From contig JAMXSV010000008.1 of NCBI GenBank assembly GCA_027559495.1, positions 1,798,001 to 1,862,000 of the forward strand: a DNA stretch of 64,000 nt, given 5' to 3'. Of the stretch, positions 31,391 to 45,974 are shown in pieces. The translations under genes were made by a program, and so were the position numbers. Under the pieces are notes generated by a model, which ran no database searches, was not told the DNA's origin, and saw only the letters and a list, made by a program, of their open reading frames with translations. Source of the stretch: Aurifilum marmelostoma. Lineage: Eukaryota > Ascomycota > Sordariomycetes > Diaporthales > Cryphonectriaceae. Position 1 is the stretch's first letter. Every line of letters starts with the position of its first letter.

Positions 31391-34300
31391 TTACCCCCTT
31401 TCCTTCCTCCTCCTAAATAGTTTATTCTATTCCCTATTTCCTTCTTTCTATAACTATCTCCTACTTTCTTTCTTAGATAAGACCTTCTTCTATCTATTCT
31501 ATTCTATGCTCTCTACTTGCTATTCCTATACTTATACTGCGCTTTTAAGCAGCTATTTATAATAACTAGCTGCAAGAAGGCTAAGATTATTAGTAGCTCT
31601 GCCTTAGGCAGTATTTTATGCAATAATAGCTGCTTTAGAGCTCTTTCGAGCCCCTTTAACTATAGTTAGATTACTATTACTGCCTGCTGCTAGAAAGCTA
31701 TTTAAAATGCTATTATTAAGTTCCCTTATAGCCTAATATCTAACTATCCTAAGAATAAAAGTTCCTAGCTTTCTACTTACTTCTTAATTACTAATATAAT
31801 TATAAGTACTTATAAAATATCTTATTTTAAGTGCATTGCTTACTTAGCTGCTAATCCTAATGCATTTTGCATTAATGCTATTAGTAAATAGCTACTTTTT
31901 ATCTACTTCTTTCTTATTTATTAATCTAAATAAGCTTAAGCAAGTAATGCTTTTGCTGCTTTTGCATTGCTAATAGCAAAAATACTAATTATATTTATAT
32001 TATAATATATTCTTTATAAGCTTTATTCTCTTTGCTACTTCTTAGCTAACTCTTCTTTTTTTTAGCTTATCTATAATTCTAATATAATTAATGCTATTAC
32101 TATATTAGCTTTAGCTACTTAAGACTTTAATTCTAATAATTCTAATAAATCCTCTTTCTTATTAGCTGCTTAAGCGCTATTAATTTGCTTCTTAAACTTT
32201 ATTATAGCTTAGTATAATACTAGTTAAGCTGCTTTATTTTAGTATAAGAAAATATAGCTAAAGAAGGCTATTATTAGTTTTAGTACTAGCTTCTTTGCTA
32301 TTTTCTCTAAAGGCAGTATATTAAGCTTAAATAAGCTGCGCTTATATTATATAAATAGCTGCTATTTCCTAGCTTTATCTTTTCTCTCTAATTATTTATA
32401 ATTTTATAAAATTAAGCTAATATAGAAAATCTATAATACTCTTTAGGATCTTTCTAGTGCTATATAATCTATTTGCTAAAAGCTTATTTAGCTAAATTGC
32501 TCCCTTAGCATTTAGAAGCACTATTATAGCTCCTTTACTACTCTAAATAAAGAAAATAATAATAAAAGTAAAGATAATAATAAGGACTAAATTAAGTAAA
32601 TTCTAAATTAGCTTATTTTATTTACTTTTAATAATAGCAAATTATTATACTGCTTTATAGCTGCTAATTGCTTAATAACTAGTAGTTATTATTAAGCTTC
32701 TTTCTAAATTTTTAGTTTATTGCCTTTTGCCCTTATTTTGCTATATCTTTCTTTTTTTTTTTTTTTATTAAGAGGTAAGGAGAGGGAAGTTATATATTTT
32801 GCTTTTAACTTGCTCTTTATTCTATTAAATTTCCTTTCTCCTCTAATATCTTATTTCTTCTTAATTTTATAATAAGTAATCCTAATTCCTCTTTTTCTCT
32901 TCTAGCTTAAAGCTAGCTTCTTAGCTAATGCAAAGCAGCTTTTTAACTCTTAATATAAGTAATCTTTTTTATAAAAATAAAGAGCTTGCTTAGCATCTTT
33001 GCTAAAGCTCTAACTATAATATTAAGTTTATTACTTGCTTATTTGCTACTTAATTGCTTATTTGCTTCTGCTTAGCTTAGAATTTTTTTAATTGCTAGGC
33101 TATCCTTTATAGCTACTGCGCTCTTATTATATTCTAAAATCCTAGCTATTATTATATTAATAGTCTTAATATATTCTTATTTTCTTATTAGCTTTAAAGC
33201 AGTTTACTAGCTGCTAATTCTACTAGTTAGTTCTTTTAATTACTATTCTTACTTAAAATATCTAATATTTTGTTATCTTATTAATATTCTTTATCTTTCT
33301 CTTTTTCTAGCTTCTATTATGCTAATTTATTACTTTTTAGCTTTATAAAAATAATACTTTCTATATTTATTTTAATTTTCTCTTTACTATAGTTTATTTT
33401 TTTAATTATAATAACCCTAGTATATACTCTTCTCTATTTCTCTTTACTTTCTTTGCTATTAATAAGCTGCTTTTTTCCTACTAGCTTCTATTAATTACTA
33501 GATCTTTTGCATCTACTGCGCCTTTAACTATATTCTTTACTATTAAAAGCAATTTAATAATATTAAATAGAAATAAGAGTAGCTTTATATTAATATAGAA
33601 GTTAAAGCTTTTAATACTAACTTAATAGATCTTTACTGCTAAATTTATAAGTTAGCTATAATAATTATCTTCTGCTATTAAGCTTTAATCTAGCTTTAAG
33701 GCAAGCTTAAAAGTAAGCATACTTTAGGCGCTAAGCATATTAAGCGCAATAATCTTATTACTTAGAAGCAGAATAAGTTCTATAATAAAGTTTAGATTAT
33801 TCTATTAAGCAGCCTTTTTTATTTTAAAAGTACTAGCTTTTTAGCTACTAATTAGTACTTTATTAATTTTATAAATTTAGAGCCTTATATTTCTAAAGCT
33901 ATTGCTATAGGCTATTATTTTTTCTTACTAATCTATATTATTTTTTAAATTTATTTAATGCTCTTACTTATTCTATACTCTTAAGCAGCTCCTATATTAA
34001 TTCTTTCTATCTTATTTATTTAATTTATATTTTATATTTAAAGAGCTTTTCTACTTAAGGGCAATCTATTCTTAGTTTATTTCTAGCCTTTAAGATTAAT
34101 TCTATATAGAACTTAGATTTATATCTGCTATTCTTAGGAATAATTGTATTTAAGCAAGCATTCTATATTTACTATAAAAATAGCAAATTGCTAGCAACTT
34201 ATAATAGTAGATCTATATAAAACTATAAATATATGCTATATAATATATTTAGCTTTACTATATATAAGCTAACTACTTTTATTATTTTATACTTTCTATA

Positions 34301-37300
34301 TAGCTAAGCTAGCTTTTAGAAGGGGCAGTCTATTGCTATATTCTTAAAGAATAGCTATATATTATCTCTAATAGCAAATTATTCTGCTAGTACTCTCCTT
34401 TAGTTTGCGCTTTCTTTTATTTATTACTAGATTACTGCTATAGCTGCTTATGCAAATTCTATTAACTTTCTTAATTATTTTATAAAACCTTTTGCTCTTA
34501 TATATAGCAAATAAGCTAGTACTATAAAGTATTCTATCTTTTAGATAATATTAGTATAATATCTATATTAGAGAAAGAAAAAGCTTAGTTTAATTATAAT
34601 AATATTTCTATTATTAATAGCTAATTATGCGCTTGCTAGCAGCTATAGCTAGTTCTTCTATATATATACTATAAATGCTCTTAGATAGTTAAAGACTTTT
34701 TAGTTAGCCCTTTTAATTACTCTATTTATCTTTAAATAATAAGCAATGCTTAAATACTGCTTAATTCTAGTTAATTTATATAGATATTACTAGAAAAATC
34801 CTATCTAATTTATTCCTTAATTGCTTATTAAAGCTTTAGAAAAATTATAATATCTCTAATAGCAGCTTATAAACTGCTTAGTATAGGCTTTAGTATCTAT
34901 TATGCATATAGCTTCTAATATAATAGCTTTACTTAATTAGTCTATAATAATTATTAAATACTAAAGGCTATTCTTATTTTTTATAGATAAATTTACTATA
35001 AAATTAATTAAAAGCTTGCTTTATAGCTATTTAAGAATAAATAAAGGCTTAAGAAGCTCTTTCTTATAGTATTATTATATAATCTTCTATTTATAAATAT
35101 TATAATTCTAAGTAAATTTCTATACTATTTTATATAGGCTAAGCTAGAAGTATAAGCAGCTTAATAGCAAAATAGTAGTATTTTACTCTAGATATTCGCT
35201 TAAATAGGAATTATATATATTTTATATTAATATAGTTTATAATAATTTCTATTCTAGTATCTATATTCTATCTTAGAATCTAAAAATATCTTCTAAATTA
35301 ATCTTATACTTAGCAATAAATATATTTAAGGAATTTCTATTACTAGTTTTAAAATCTACTAAAAATACTCTAATTCCTTCTTTAACTAATTAAATAATCT
35401 ATAGAAATTTTTTATTATTCTGCAAAGTAGCATTTTAAGCTATTTAGAAATCTTCTTATATAAAAATTTAAATTCTCTTAAAAAGCAACTTATTTTAAGC
35501 ATTAATTTAAGCAATTTATATAATCTTCTAATAATCCTATTTTTGCCTAATTTAGTTATCTCTTAGCAGCTAAAATTCTCTCTTAATAAAGCGCTTATTT
35601 ATTATTCTATATAATATATTCTATTTTCTATAAGAGAGTATATTAAAGCACTTTATAGCAGCTTCTTTGCAATAAATAAGCTTAAAGCAAAACTATAATA
35701 ACTCTTCTAACTAGCGCACTTATTATTTACTAAGCCTCTAAGTAATTATAAAGTACTTTAGATTCTTATAATTTAAGTAGATTATAAATAATTTCTCTAT
35801 ACTATAGAGCTTTGCATTCTAAGCTTATAAATAGCTTATAATTGCTAATAATTTCTTATTATAGATTTTATAATTATATTTTATAAGCAATAATTATCTA
35901 AAATAATATACTACTAGCTATAATACTTTTTTAGCATTCTTTTATAATAAGCAGCTACTTAGTAAATAGCTTAAGCAATTAGCCTTAAATATAATATCTT
36001 TCTTAGGGTTCTACTATGCTAATATTAGCTTTAAAATAAATTTAAGCTTAAGCTACTTAAAGGCTATATTCTTATCTTCTCTCTAGCAGAATAGCATTTT
36101 CTTTTTTATAAGTGCTAGAAGGAAATCTGCAGTTTTAGAATAGTTCTTAATAAACTAGTAGTAGAAATTAGCAAATCCTAGAAAACTCTATATGCCCTTA
36201 AGCATTTTAAAAGCTTCCTAATTATAAATTGCTATTAGCTTCTTAAGATCTATATAAATCCTAGTGCTTACTTTAATAATAAATTCTAAATATTTAGTTC
36301 TCTAAATGCTAAATTTGCATTTTGCAATATTTAAGCTTAAATTAGCAGCTTTTAAAGCCTTAAGAACTTATTTTACCTTTTATTTATAATTCTTCTTAGA
36401 ATTATTTAAGTAAATAAGTATATTATTTAAATATATTAAGCAAAAGATATTTAAGTACTATTATAGCGCTAAGTTAATATATTGCTAAAAGATAGCTAAT
36501 GCTTTTATAAGTTTAAAGGGGATTATTAGCTATTTAAATAGGCTAAATTAAGTATAAAAAGCAGTTTTCTACTTATTGCCCTCTTTAATGCAGAACTTAT
36601 AAAAAATAGCTTATATATTAAGTTTAGTAAATTATTATGCCTTTAAAAAATTAGCTAAAATTTTCTTAATAAGTAGAAATAGATACTAATTAGCTTAAAT
36701 AATAGCATTAAGTATATAATAATTAATATAGAAATATAGCTTACTACTAAATTTCTTAATAAAAATTATAAGCGCTTCTACTAATAAGCTATTTGCTTAT
36801 ATATATTTTAACTCTAATAGCTTTATAAGAATCTTTCTTAAAATTAGTAATTTATTTCTTAATATTTTATAAAAGAGGCCTTAAGAGATTTCTAGCTATC
36901 TGCTATTCTTATCTTATTCTAAAGTAATCTTATAATCTACTTTCTTATAGTATAGTAGTAGCTTCTTTCTCTTTTTTTATTAAAAAGTCTTGCTTATTAT
37001 TAAAACTATTTTAGTAACTTATTCTTTACTAAGATTTCTTTCTTTAATGCAAATGCCTTATTAATATTAGCTAGGATTATTGCAAATAGCTGCATTTGCG
37101 CTATTTATAAGCATCTGCCCTGCCTTATTTTAGCCTCTAGCATAAAAGCGCTTATACTATTAATTTTCTAGTATACTATTAAAGTATAATCTCTTTTCTA
37201 AATCTTTAAGCCTACTATTTGCCTAATACTTAAAAAATGCTTATATACTATATAGATAACTTCTTTTTGCTTTATTTAAAGCTTTTCTAAAATTATATTA

Positions 37301-37952
37301 TAATTAAGTTAAGAAATAATATATACTTAGACTTAGTATATATAGCTATCTAAATTAGCTTTAAAGTATATTATTTTAGAGATTGCGCTTAGCTTCTAAG
37401 CAGCTTAGTTTATTATAGCTTTATAAAGTATTTTTAATATTATTAGAATGCACAGAAAGGCAAGTTTTCTAATAAGCTTCTTACTTATAATGCTATAGCA
37501 GTTATATTCTTAATCTACTAATATATCTATAAATCTAGTTTTATTGCATAGCAAGTCTACTATAAAAGAGAACTTATTTAGCTTTTATTCTATTTTATTT
37601 CTATTAAATCTTAGCCTAATAAGCTTCTATATATAACTTTATACAAAAGCTATTCTTTTTTCTTATTAAGATTAATAAAATTATTATTATTATTTGCAAT
37701 AATAATAGCAGCTTAAATACTACTCTATATAAGCAGTATAGCTAGTAGGAGGCTATATTAATTTGCGTAATAGTCTTCTTTACTATATTAGAAGTATAAG
37801 TTATTATTCTTTTATTTTTTAAATTTTTTATTTAATATCTATCTAGCGCATTGCTTAAGAGCAGTACTGCTTATGCGTATAGTATTAACTTTAGTTATTA
37901 AGGTATCTTCTTGCAAGTTTCTTTTTTATTAAGTTCTCTTTTAAGAAGTATC

Positions 37953-38174
37953 TGTTACAGGCTGAGGCCGTATATAGGGCTTCGGCAGCTACCGAAGCTA
38001 GGAATGCTATACGACGCGCTATACGATACGCACGCTATGCTATACCCACAAAGTAGCTCTTTAGCTGCTCGCAGGTAGAAAATTCCTTATCTTTCTCTTA
38101 TTACTTCCTAAGCTAGAATATTTATAGTAATAGACCCCTAATTAAATATATACCCCTTAGCTAGGCCTTTTATA
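37953..38174 (+). repeat. Gypsy copy 2, 5' LTR
   Basis: 222 bp starting TGTTACAGGC. The first 150 bp are the least mutated stretch of any of the four gypsy LTRs; the end is mutated (CCTTTTATA for CCTTTCACA). Confidence 0.94.
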
Positions 38175-38499
38175 TATATTCTAGCTTTGCTTATCTATTA
38201 TAATAGCGCTATTTAAGCGCAGTAGTTAATAATAAAAGGAGAAGAATAATAGCTACTTTTTATAGCAGGTAAAGGCCTTAAACTAAATCTCTATGCTCCT
38301 TTCAAATAACTATGCAAGCTATAAGAGAGCTAATTCGCTTATACTACTTAGCTCTTTAGGAAAAAGTTAGCAGCTAGCTATACTACCTAAGAAACTCTAA
38401 GCTATTAGTATAGAAAAGCACTATAAGCGCTATTATAATATATTATAACTATTAAAGCTAGATTATATAGAACTAAAGTAAATAAGATATTGCATGCAA

Positions 38500-41400
38500 A
38501 TATATAGAAAGCAGCTAATAAGCAGGGCTTATATTCTTATAACTAAGAGAAAGGCCTTAACTATAATAATAATAATTTTAATAACTAACTTTATATATAA
38601 TAAAAGCCCCTGCTTTAGCCTAAAAAATTTAATAAAGATTGCTTAAAGTTTCCTTTATAAGAAATCTAGATATACTATAAATTTAGCTAGAATACTTACT
38701 TTATTAAAAACTCGCGCAATAAGTTCTATATTATATTTAAATATTTTAAAGAAGCTGCTTAAAAGCTAGCTAATCCCTACTTTAACTTAAAAAGGCCTAA
38801 TTAAACTAATAATCCCTAAGCCTTTATAGAATATCTAGCTAGCTATTATTATAATGCTAACTAAGCTAAATAAGTAATGCAAGCACTTCTTAAGATCTAT
38901 TAATGCAAGAACTAGCAATTTTCCCTTTTTTTTGCTACTTAGGAATAAGTACTCTCTAAAGCTAAAAATATCTTATAGCCTAATTAAGCAAAGCTTATTA
39001 TTCTAAAAGGAGCTATTAATACTAAGCTCTAAAATAAACTTATCTCTATAAGTATACTAACTAACTATTATATATAAATTAGAAAAGCCCTATTAATCTC
39101 TTCTAAAATAAAGGAACTTATTAAGCAATAAAATAGTCTAATAGCAAATATTACTTTAGAAGGCACCTCTTAAGAGAGAACTTAATAAAAAAGAGACTTA
39201 TAAAGAGATATTTTAATAATTAGAGTTAATGCTATAAGTATAAGCAGTACTACTTCTAAGCAATATACTAAATAAGTATTAAATAAAGAAATTAAAAGAT
39301 AAAAGAATAATAACTTATACTTCTAATATAGCAAAAGAGATTACTATATAAACTAATATAGCCTCTTACTAGCTATACTATTTATATAAAGCAGTATTTA
39401 AGCTACTATTACTACTATAAATAATAATAATAATAATCTTATTAATCTTAATAAGGAAAAAGAATAGCTTCTATATAAAGTTGCATATAAGAGCTTACTA
39501 GGCTAAGATTTAATAAAAATAAAATAAAATAAAAGCTAAATAAATCCTCTTTTATAATAAACCTGCTATGCAATAAAATCCAATTTATAAATGCATTAGT
39601 AAATTAAAGATATAATTGCTATAGCGCTATAAGTAAGAAGCTTATTAAAAGACTTGCTCTTTTATATATCCTAATAATATTAAGAATACTCTATAAAGCT
39701 ATAATAAATTAAGCTACTTAAAAGCTAAGCGCAATCTCTAAAATAATATACTTTAAAGCTAATTTAAATAGCTATATGCATTAAATTTAAGCATATATTA
39801 TTCTTTAACTTAACTATAATATAATCTTAGAAAAGCTTTAAATAAAATAAAAAGAAGTTATTTATATAGTATATAAGCATTTTTTAAGTATTAAGCAAAT
39901 AGTAGGCCTAAAGATCTAGAAAAGAGATTATACTCTAGCTATATACTAGAAAGTTAATAGCATAAGCGCTTTTATACTAGAAGCAAAGATAAGATAGAGT
40001 AGATGCTTATAAATAGCATAAATATAGCTATTTATAATAACTCTAGCTAATATTAATAAAGCATTTGCATTAAAAAAGAAGGCTTTAGTAGAGAATAAGC
40101 TGCTAAAATAGTTTTAATAGTAAGTAAAACTTTTTAATAAAAAGAAAGAAAAGAAGCTACTATTGCACTGCAAGAAAGCAGATTATAAAATTACCTTAGA
40201 ATAAGATAAGAATAGCAGGCAGCTAGAAATCCCCTAGGGCTCTCTTTATAGAATATTAAGAGATAAACTACTAATTCTAAGAAAAACCCTTATAGAACTA
40301 TTAAAGTTAAAATATATATAAGCAAGCAGCTTATTAGTAAAAGCGCCTATAATCTTTATTAAGAAACTTAGCAGCAAGCTATATTTCTATATTAATTATT
40401 GCATGCTTAATGCTATTATCTAAGCTAATTAATATTTACTTTTATTTATTAAGAAAATCTTAGCTAATCTCTTAAAAGTATAGTAATTTACTAAACTTAA
40501 TATATAAGCTGCTTTTTATAAGCTCTATATTAAGAAGAGCAATAAGTAGAAAATCGCTTTCTATATCTAATTTAGCTTATTTAAATAGCTAGTAATTCTC
40601 TTTAAACTTATAAAGGCACTAGCTATCTTTTAGCAATATATTAACTTAGCGCTATAATAATACTTAAATATCTTCTGCTTAATATATTTAAATAATATAC
40701 TTATCTACTTAAATAATTCTAAAAAGGATTATAAATAAAAGATAAAATAAGTCCTTAGGGCCTTAAAAGCTGCTAGTTTAAGCTTAAATATTGCAAAATA
40801 TAAGTTTAGCATTTAGAGAACTAAATATCTAGGATTTATTATTAAAGTAAGCATTAGGGTCTATATAAACCCTAAAAAGCTAATAGCAATTTGCAACTAA
40901 AAGGCTCCTAAAATGCTTAGAAGTATATAAAGTTTTCTAGAATTTGCTAATTTCTACTGCTAATTTATTAAGAACTATTTTAAAACTATAAATCCCCTTT
41001 TAGCACTTATAAAGAAGGAAATACTATTTTACTAGAGAGAAGATAAGAATATAGCCTTTAAGCAGCTTAAGCTTAAATTTATTTTAAAGCTAATATTAGC
41101 GCAATAGGACCCTAAGAAGAATACTATACTTAAAGCTAATTGCTTAAGCTATTTACTAAGTAGCTGCTTATTATAAAAGAATACTAAAGAAGCACTATAG
41201 CTAATAATATACTACTTTAAATAATTATTGCTTATAAAATATAACTATAAAATTTATAATAAGAAGTTATTAGCAATTATAAGCTACTTATAAGCTTAAG
41301 ATATAAAGCTTTATAGTATAGAGAAACTATTTATAATCTACTTAGATTATAAGAATCTAAAGTACTTTATAACTACTTAAAGGCTTAGCAAATAATAAGT

Positions 41401-43200
41401 GCGCTAGTTAGAAGAGTTATTGCAGTTTTGCTTTAAGCTTACTTACTATAAAAGAGCTGCTATAAAGTGCCCTAATGCACTCTCTTGCAAAGAATAGAAT
41501 ATACTATATAAAATAATAGATAAGCGCTTTATTAGGAAAGAATTTTAGCTGCTAAGGAATAATTAGATTAGGCAAAAGTAGGATTATTAAAGAACTATAT
41601 AAATTGCCTAAATTAGCGCTTAGAATAGATTGCTCTTTAAGAGAATTTAGATCTTTATATAAGAAAACTTCTAAATAGCCTAGAATGCTATTTTGTAGAA
41701 TAATAGAAAGTTTCTATAAATTATTTAACTAATTAAAGAAAGAGCTAAAGCATTTCTAGCAAATTTTAAAACTAGCAATAAAAACCTTCTAAATATATCT
41801 ATTGCTAAATATAAGATTAATTTAGAAGGCATTCTTAAATTCTAAGATAGAATATAAATACTAGAATAGAAACTACTATAAACTATATTAATATAAAATA
41901 TATATAACTTCTATTTAAGCAAATATCTAGGGCAAAATATTACTATCTTGCTATTAAGCTGCTTATACTTCTAGCCTAGCTTATATAAAATAATATAGAG
42001 ATTTATCTAGAACTATAATATCTATAGATAGAAGATTATATAGCAATATTATAAAAAAGAGCTTCTTAAGCCCTTACTTATTTCTAAGCAGCTATAAAGC
42101 AAACTCTTAATTAACTTTATAGTAAACTTATTTATAGGAAATAAGAATAGCTCCTAATACTTAATAGTTATTATAAACTAACTAAGCAAAATTATTATAC
42201 TAAAAGCTATATATATAATAGATACTAAAGCTTATATTAAGCAATTTATAAGCTGCTATTAAAGATATTATAATTTTCTTAAGGCCCTAATAAGCAATTA
42301 GAGAATAAACTAAATAGGATCCTTCTAGCAATGCTTATATAAGTTAACTAGAATTAAGCAGCGCTTAAGCACTGCCTACTATTTAGAGATAGATAGAGCA
42401 ATTGAAAAGGCTAATTAGAAAGTTCTTAACTACCTAAAGGCATTTATAATATATATATAGAAGAACTAGCTATAGCTGCTAATAAGCGCATAATTAGCTA
42501 TTAATAATAAAGATACTACTATAATTAGACTAAGCTCTTTCTTCCTCTAATATAAATATTATATTAATATTATTTAAAAAATAGAATATTTTATAATACT
42601 AGCTTATTTACTGCATATAAAAGCAGAAGATTTTATAAAATAACTAAAGGAATTAATAGAATTTGCGCAAGCAGCTATAATAGCAACTTAGCAATAAATA
42701 GAAGAAAGCGCAAACTAGAAGAGAGCACTAGCAAAATAGTTTGCTACTAGGGATAATATATAATTATCCCTTAAAAATATAGCAATAGACTGCCTCTCCT
42801 AAAAGCTAGCCTAGCTATATAGAAAGTATAAGATAATAAAAGTAGTTAGCTTATATATAATAAAGCTAGATATACTATATAGTATATATCTATAGTTCTA
42901 TATAGATCTACTATTATAAGCTGCTAGCAATCTGCTATCTTTGCAGCAAATGCAAAATGCTTGCCTAAATATAATTATTTCTAAAAATAGCAGATATAAA
43001 TCCAAGTTCTATATAAAATTAATCTTAAAGGCTAAAAATAAACTAAAAGTAGATTGCCTTTAAGTAGAAAAGCTCTTTAAATGCAAAATATAAATTAAAT
43101 AGATAAAATAGAAAGAATTAATATAGGAGCTGCTTAAGAGTATAGAATAAGCAAGAGTATTAGATAAATTTGAAAAATAATATAGATTAGCAAGAGAAAA
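38500..43200 (+). pseudogene. Gypsy copy 2 gag-pol vestige with chromodomain
   Basis: Reading through TAA/TAG, the family layout is clear. A gag block lies at 38.6-39.1 kb. A CCHC-knuckle spacing lies near 39318-39360, with Tyr codons where Cys/His are expected (TGT/TGC to TAT/TAC and CAC/CAT to TAC/TAT are RIP products). RT begins near 40340 with FIKKLSSKLYFYINY, followed by FTKLNI and AFYKLYIKKSNK. RNase H lies at about 41.0-41.45 kb and integrase at about 41.6-42.6 kb. A chromodomain-like end at about 42.97-43.18 kb closes with SIEQARVLDKFE. No functional product is possible. Confidence 0.88.
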
Positions 43201-44350
43201 TAATAGCCTATAGTAATAGCTCTAAAAATATAAAGCCTTAAATTTATAAAACTAATAAAGTGCTAATTAGCAGCTAAAAAGCTAGTACTTCTAGAATAGA
43301 AAAGGCTGCTTAATAGAATAATCTAAATCTTACTATAGAACTTATTTTGCTTCTAAATAGCAAAGTTATTATGCTTAATATACTTAGCGCTTAAAGCATA
43401 CTTACCCTTAAGCTTGCCCTAAAGCTAGATTAGAGCTTAATAGTAAAAGATAATTATTATAGCTAATTTATAAACTTAGCAATAGAGATTTATTAAGTTA
43501 GTATTAAGAGCCTTAACTTCTATATTAATATAAAGCTGCTTCTGCTTCTACTTAATATTATTAAATTGCTTTTAGTAATAGAGAATATAGTTAAAGGCAT
43601 AGCAGATATAAAGAATCTAGCAATTAATAGAAGCTAATAGGAAAAAAGCAGCTTATTAGTAGTAAGGAAAGTAAAAAGAAGTAAAGAAAAGTGCATACTA
43701 AGGTTATTATAGTTAAAGGAATAAGCTATAGCAAAGAGAAAGTTAAAATAAGTATAGAGAGTATTATTCTTATAGAGCTAAAGAGTAGCAAATTAGCATA
43801 ATAAGAGCTAGAAAAAGAGAGAGATAAAGGATATTAATAAAATAGCAAAATATTAAATATTTTAGGCAAAAGTAGTAATTAAAAGAACTAACTAGTAGAG
43901 TTAGTAGCTAATAAATTGCTTTAAAGCTAATAAAAAGATAAAGATATACTAGAACTATTAATATAGTAATAGCTAAGATTTTAGAATATAATAAAAGCAT
44001 AATAGCTATAAGGAATAGCTTAGTAATTAAAGAAATTCTAGGCTAGGCAAAAGCAAATAGGCAATTAAGCAGCAAATAAGCAAGTAATAAACTTAATATT
44101 GCAGTTAGAGCTTTAGCAGAAGCGCTAAGCAAGCTTCTTATTTTTATAAAGAAGATTACTTATATTAAGAATTAAAAAGCTGCTTTATATTAGCTAAAAA
44201 GCTAGCTCTAAGCTAGAAGAGAAAAAGAAGAATTAGGATTATTTACTATAGGGTTAAGAAGAAATAAGATATTAAAGGAGAAAAGAAATTTAATAGGATA
44301 GAGGGCAAGTTAAAAGCAGAATATATAACTTCCTTTCTTCTCCTCTAATA

Positions 44351-44391
<41 letters not shown>

Positions 44392-45728
44392 AGATATAAT
44401 AGAATAAAAGCAGAAAGCAATAAACTAAAAATTTAAAAAAGAAGCCTAATAATAACTACTAACTACTAAGCATCTAGCAGCTGCAAAGCAGCATAATAAT
44501 CTACTACTACTAGAGATAAGTAAGATAAGCTAATTTAGGATTTACTTAATCTAATTCTTATTATTATCTTTATCTTTATTATTATTCTCTTTATTTAGAG
44601 CAGTAGAGAAGCTATAGTAGCGCTTTTAAGCGCTAAGGAAGCAATTTAGCTAGATAAGCTTCTAGCAAATAGACTATATAGCATTAGAGAAATCCTAAAG
44701 AGCATTATAAGTCTCTTATATTAGCTTAATCTTGCAGAATTATAAATAATTAGAGAGGAAAGATAGAGCTAAAAAGGAGTAGCTACTTATATAATATAGG
44801 CATAGCTTATTTAAGTTTAATATACTGCCCTTAAAGAAAGCAGTAAAAGGGCTAGTATTAGAACTAATAATAGCCTTTTTTAGCTATACCTTCTTATGCT
44901 AGAATAAGGCAGCCTAACTAGCATTATACTAAGCTATAATAGAATCTAAAAAGCAGATTAGCAGCGCCTAAGCAGCTAATAAAAAAAGAGATTTATTAGG
45001 ATTATTAAAGTTAAAATCTTAAATAGCTAAAGCTAATATAATAGTAGTATTAATTATATTAGAATTATAGGCAAGCTAAGAAAGAGAGGAAAGTTAGTTA
45101 AAAAATAGCAAAGAGAATAAAGCTTATAAAGGATATACTATAATATAAATATAATTAATATTTTTGCTATTAATAATATAAGAGTAGTAAAGGCACTACT
45201 TGCTTAAGCCTATTTAGGTTAGTAAATAGGAGAGAAGCAAGTAAAAAGCAGCTATTTACTAGTAGCATTAATGCAAAATGCGCTAAAATTAGCAGCTAAG
45301 TAAGTAATATACTTAAAATAAAATATTTTATAAGTGCTTATAATTGCATTAGCAATTAGGGAATAAATAAGAAGCTAGAAACTCTTACTTTTAGAATAAT
45401 TAGATATTAAGCTATAAGAGAACTTAGCAATAGCATCCTAAATAGCCTTTTAGCAGCAGGCAGCAGCAGTAGTTTAACTATAGTTAAGAAGGCTAAAAGA
45501 AGCTTTAAAGCAGCTATTATTATATAGGGTACTGCCTAGAGCAGAGCTACTAGCAGTCTTAGCCTTCTTATAGCTAGTTATTATAAGTAACTACTTAAAA
45601 GCGCAGTATAAGTATAGGAGTAGTAGATAGAGAGTATAGAATAGAATGGATAGGAGGAGGTCTTACCTAAGAGGGGAGGTAAAAGATAGTTATAGGAAGA
45701 AGGAGATAGGGAGTAGAATAAACTATTT
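43200..45728. other. Gypsy copy 2 segment of unknown content between chromodomain and 3' LTR
   Basis: About 2.5 kb that an ordinary Ty3/gypsy element would not have. It contains a 36-base A run at 44353-44388. The counterpart in copy 1 (about 31.4-33.8 kb) has only 15 T at 32752-32766. Several frames on both strands stay partly open if TAA/TAG are read through, but no family can be named. Confidence 0.6.
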
Positions 45729-45749
45729 GGGAGGAGGAAGGGAGAGGGG
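45729..45749 (+). other. Polypurine tract of gypsy copy 2
   Basis: A G/A-only stretch three bases before the 3' LTR; the plus-strand priming site in LTR retrotransposition. The same tract occurs complemented at 31394-31414 for copy 1. Confidence 0.85.
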
Positions 45750-45752
45750 TAA

Positions 45753-45974
45753 TATTATAGGCTAAGGCTATATATAGGGCTTTAGCAGCTACTGAAGCTA
45801 GGAACGCTATACGACGCGCCACATAATATGCATGCTACGCTATACCTATAGAGTAGCTCTTTAGCTGCTTGCAGATAGAAAATTCCTTATCTTTCTCCTA
45901 TTACTCCCTAAGCTAGAATATTTATAGTAATAGACCCCCAATTGGGTGCATACCCCTTAGCTAGGCCTTTCACA
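45753..45974 (+). repeat. Gypsy copy 2, 3' LTR
   Basis: 222 bp. The start is mutated (TATTATAGG), the last 45 bp are unmutated, ending CCTTTCACA before duplication GTATC. Confidence 0.94.

Larger units (their letters stand above)
37953..45974 (+). mobile_element. Ty3/gypsy chromovirus copy 2 (innermost layer)
   Basis: 222-bp LTRs at 37953-38174 and 45753-45974 with target duplication GTATC at 37948-37952 and 45975-45979. The left LTR keeps the TGTTACA start and the right LTR the TTTCACA end. A purine tract at 45729-45749 directly precedes the right LTR, setting plus orientation. Length 8,022 bp. It lies antisense inside gag of copy 1, about 1.2 kb from that element's 5' end. It is the same family as copy 1, so it is the youngest insertion. 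Coding order gag, zinc knuckle, RT, RNase H, integrase, chromodomain marks it as a chromovirus. Confidence 0.95.

Noticed and set aside
31500..32900. Antisense reading frame in gypsy copy 1 as a real gene
   Set aside because: It stays partly open only if many TAA/TAG are ignored, and another frame on the same strand is equally open locally; evidence is too weak in RIP-mutated DNA.
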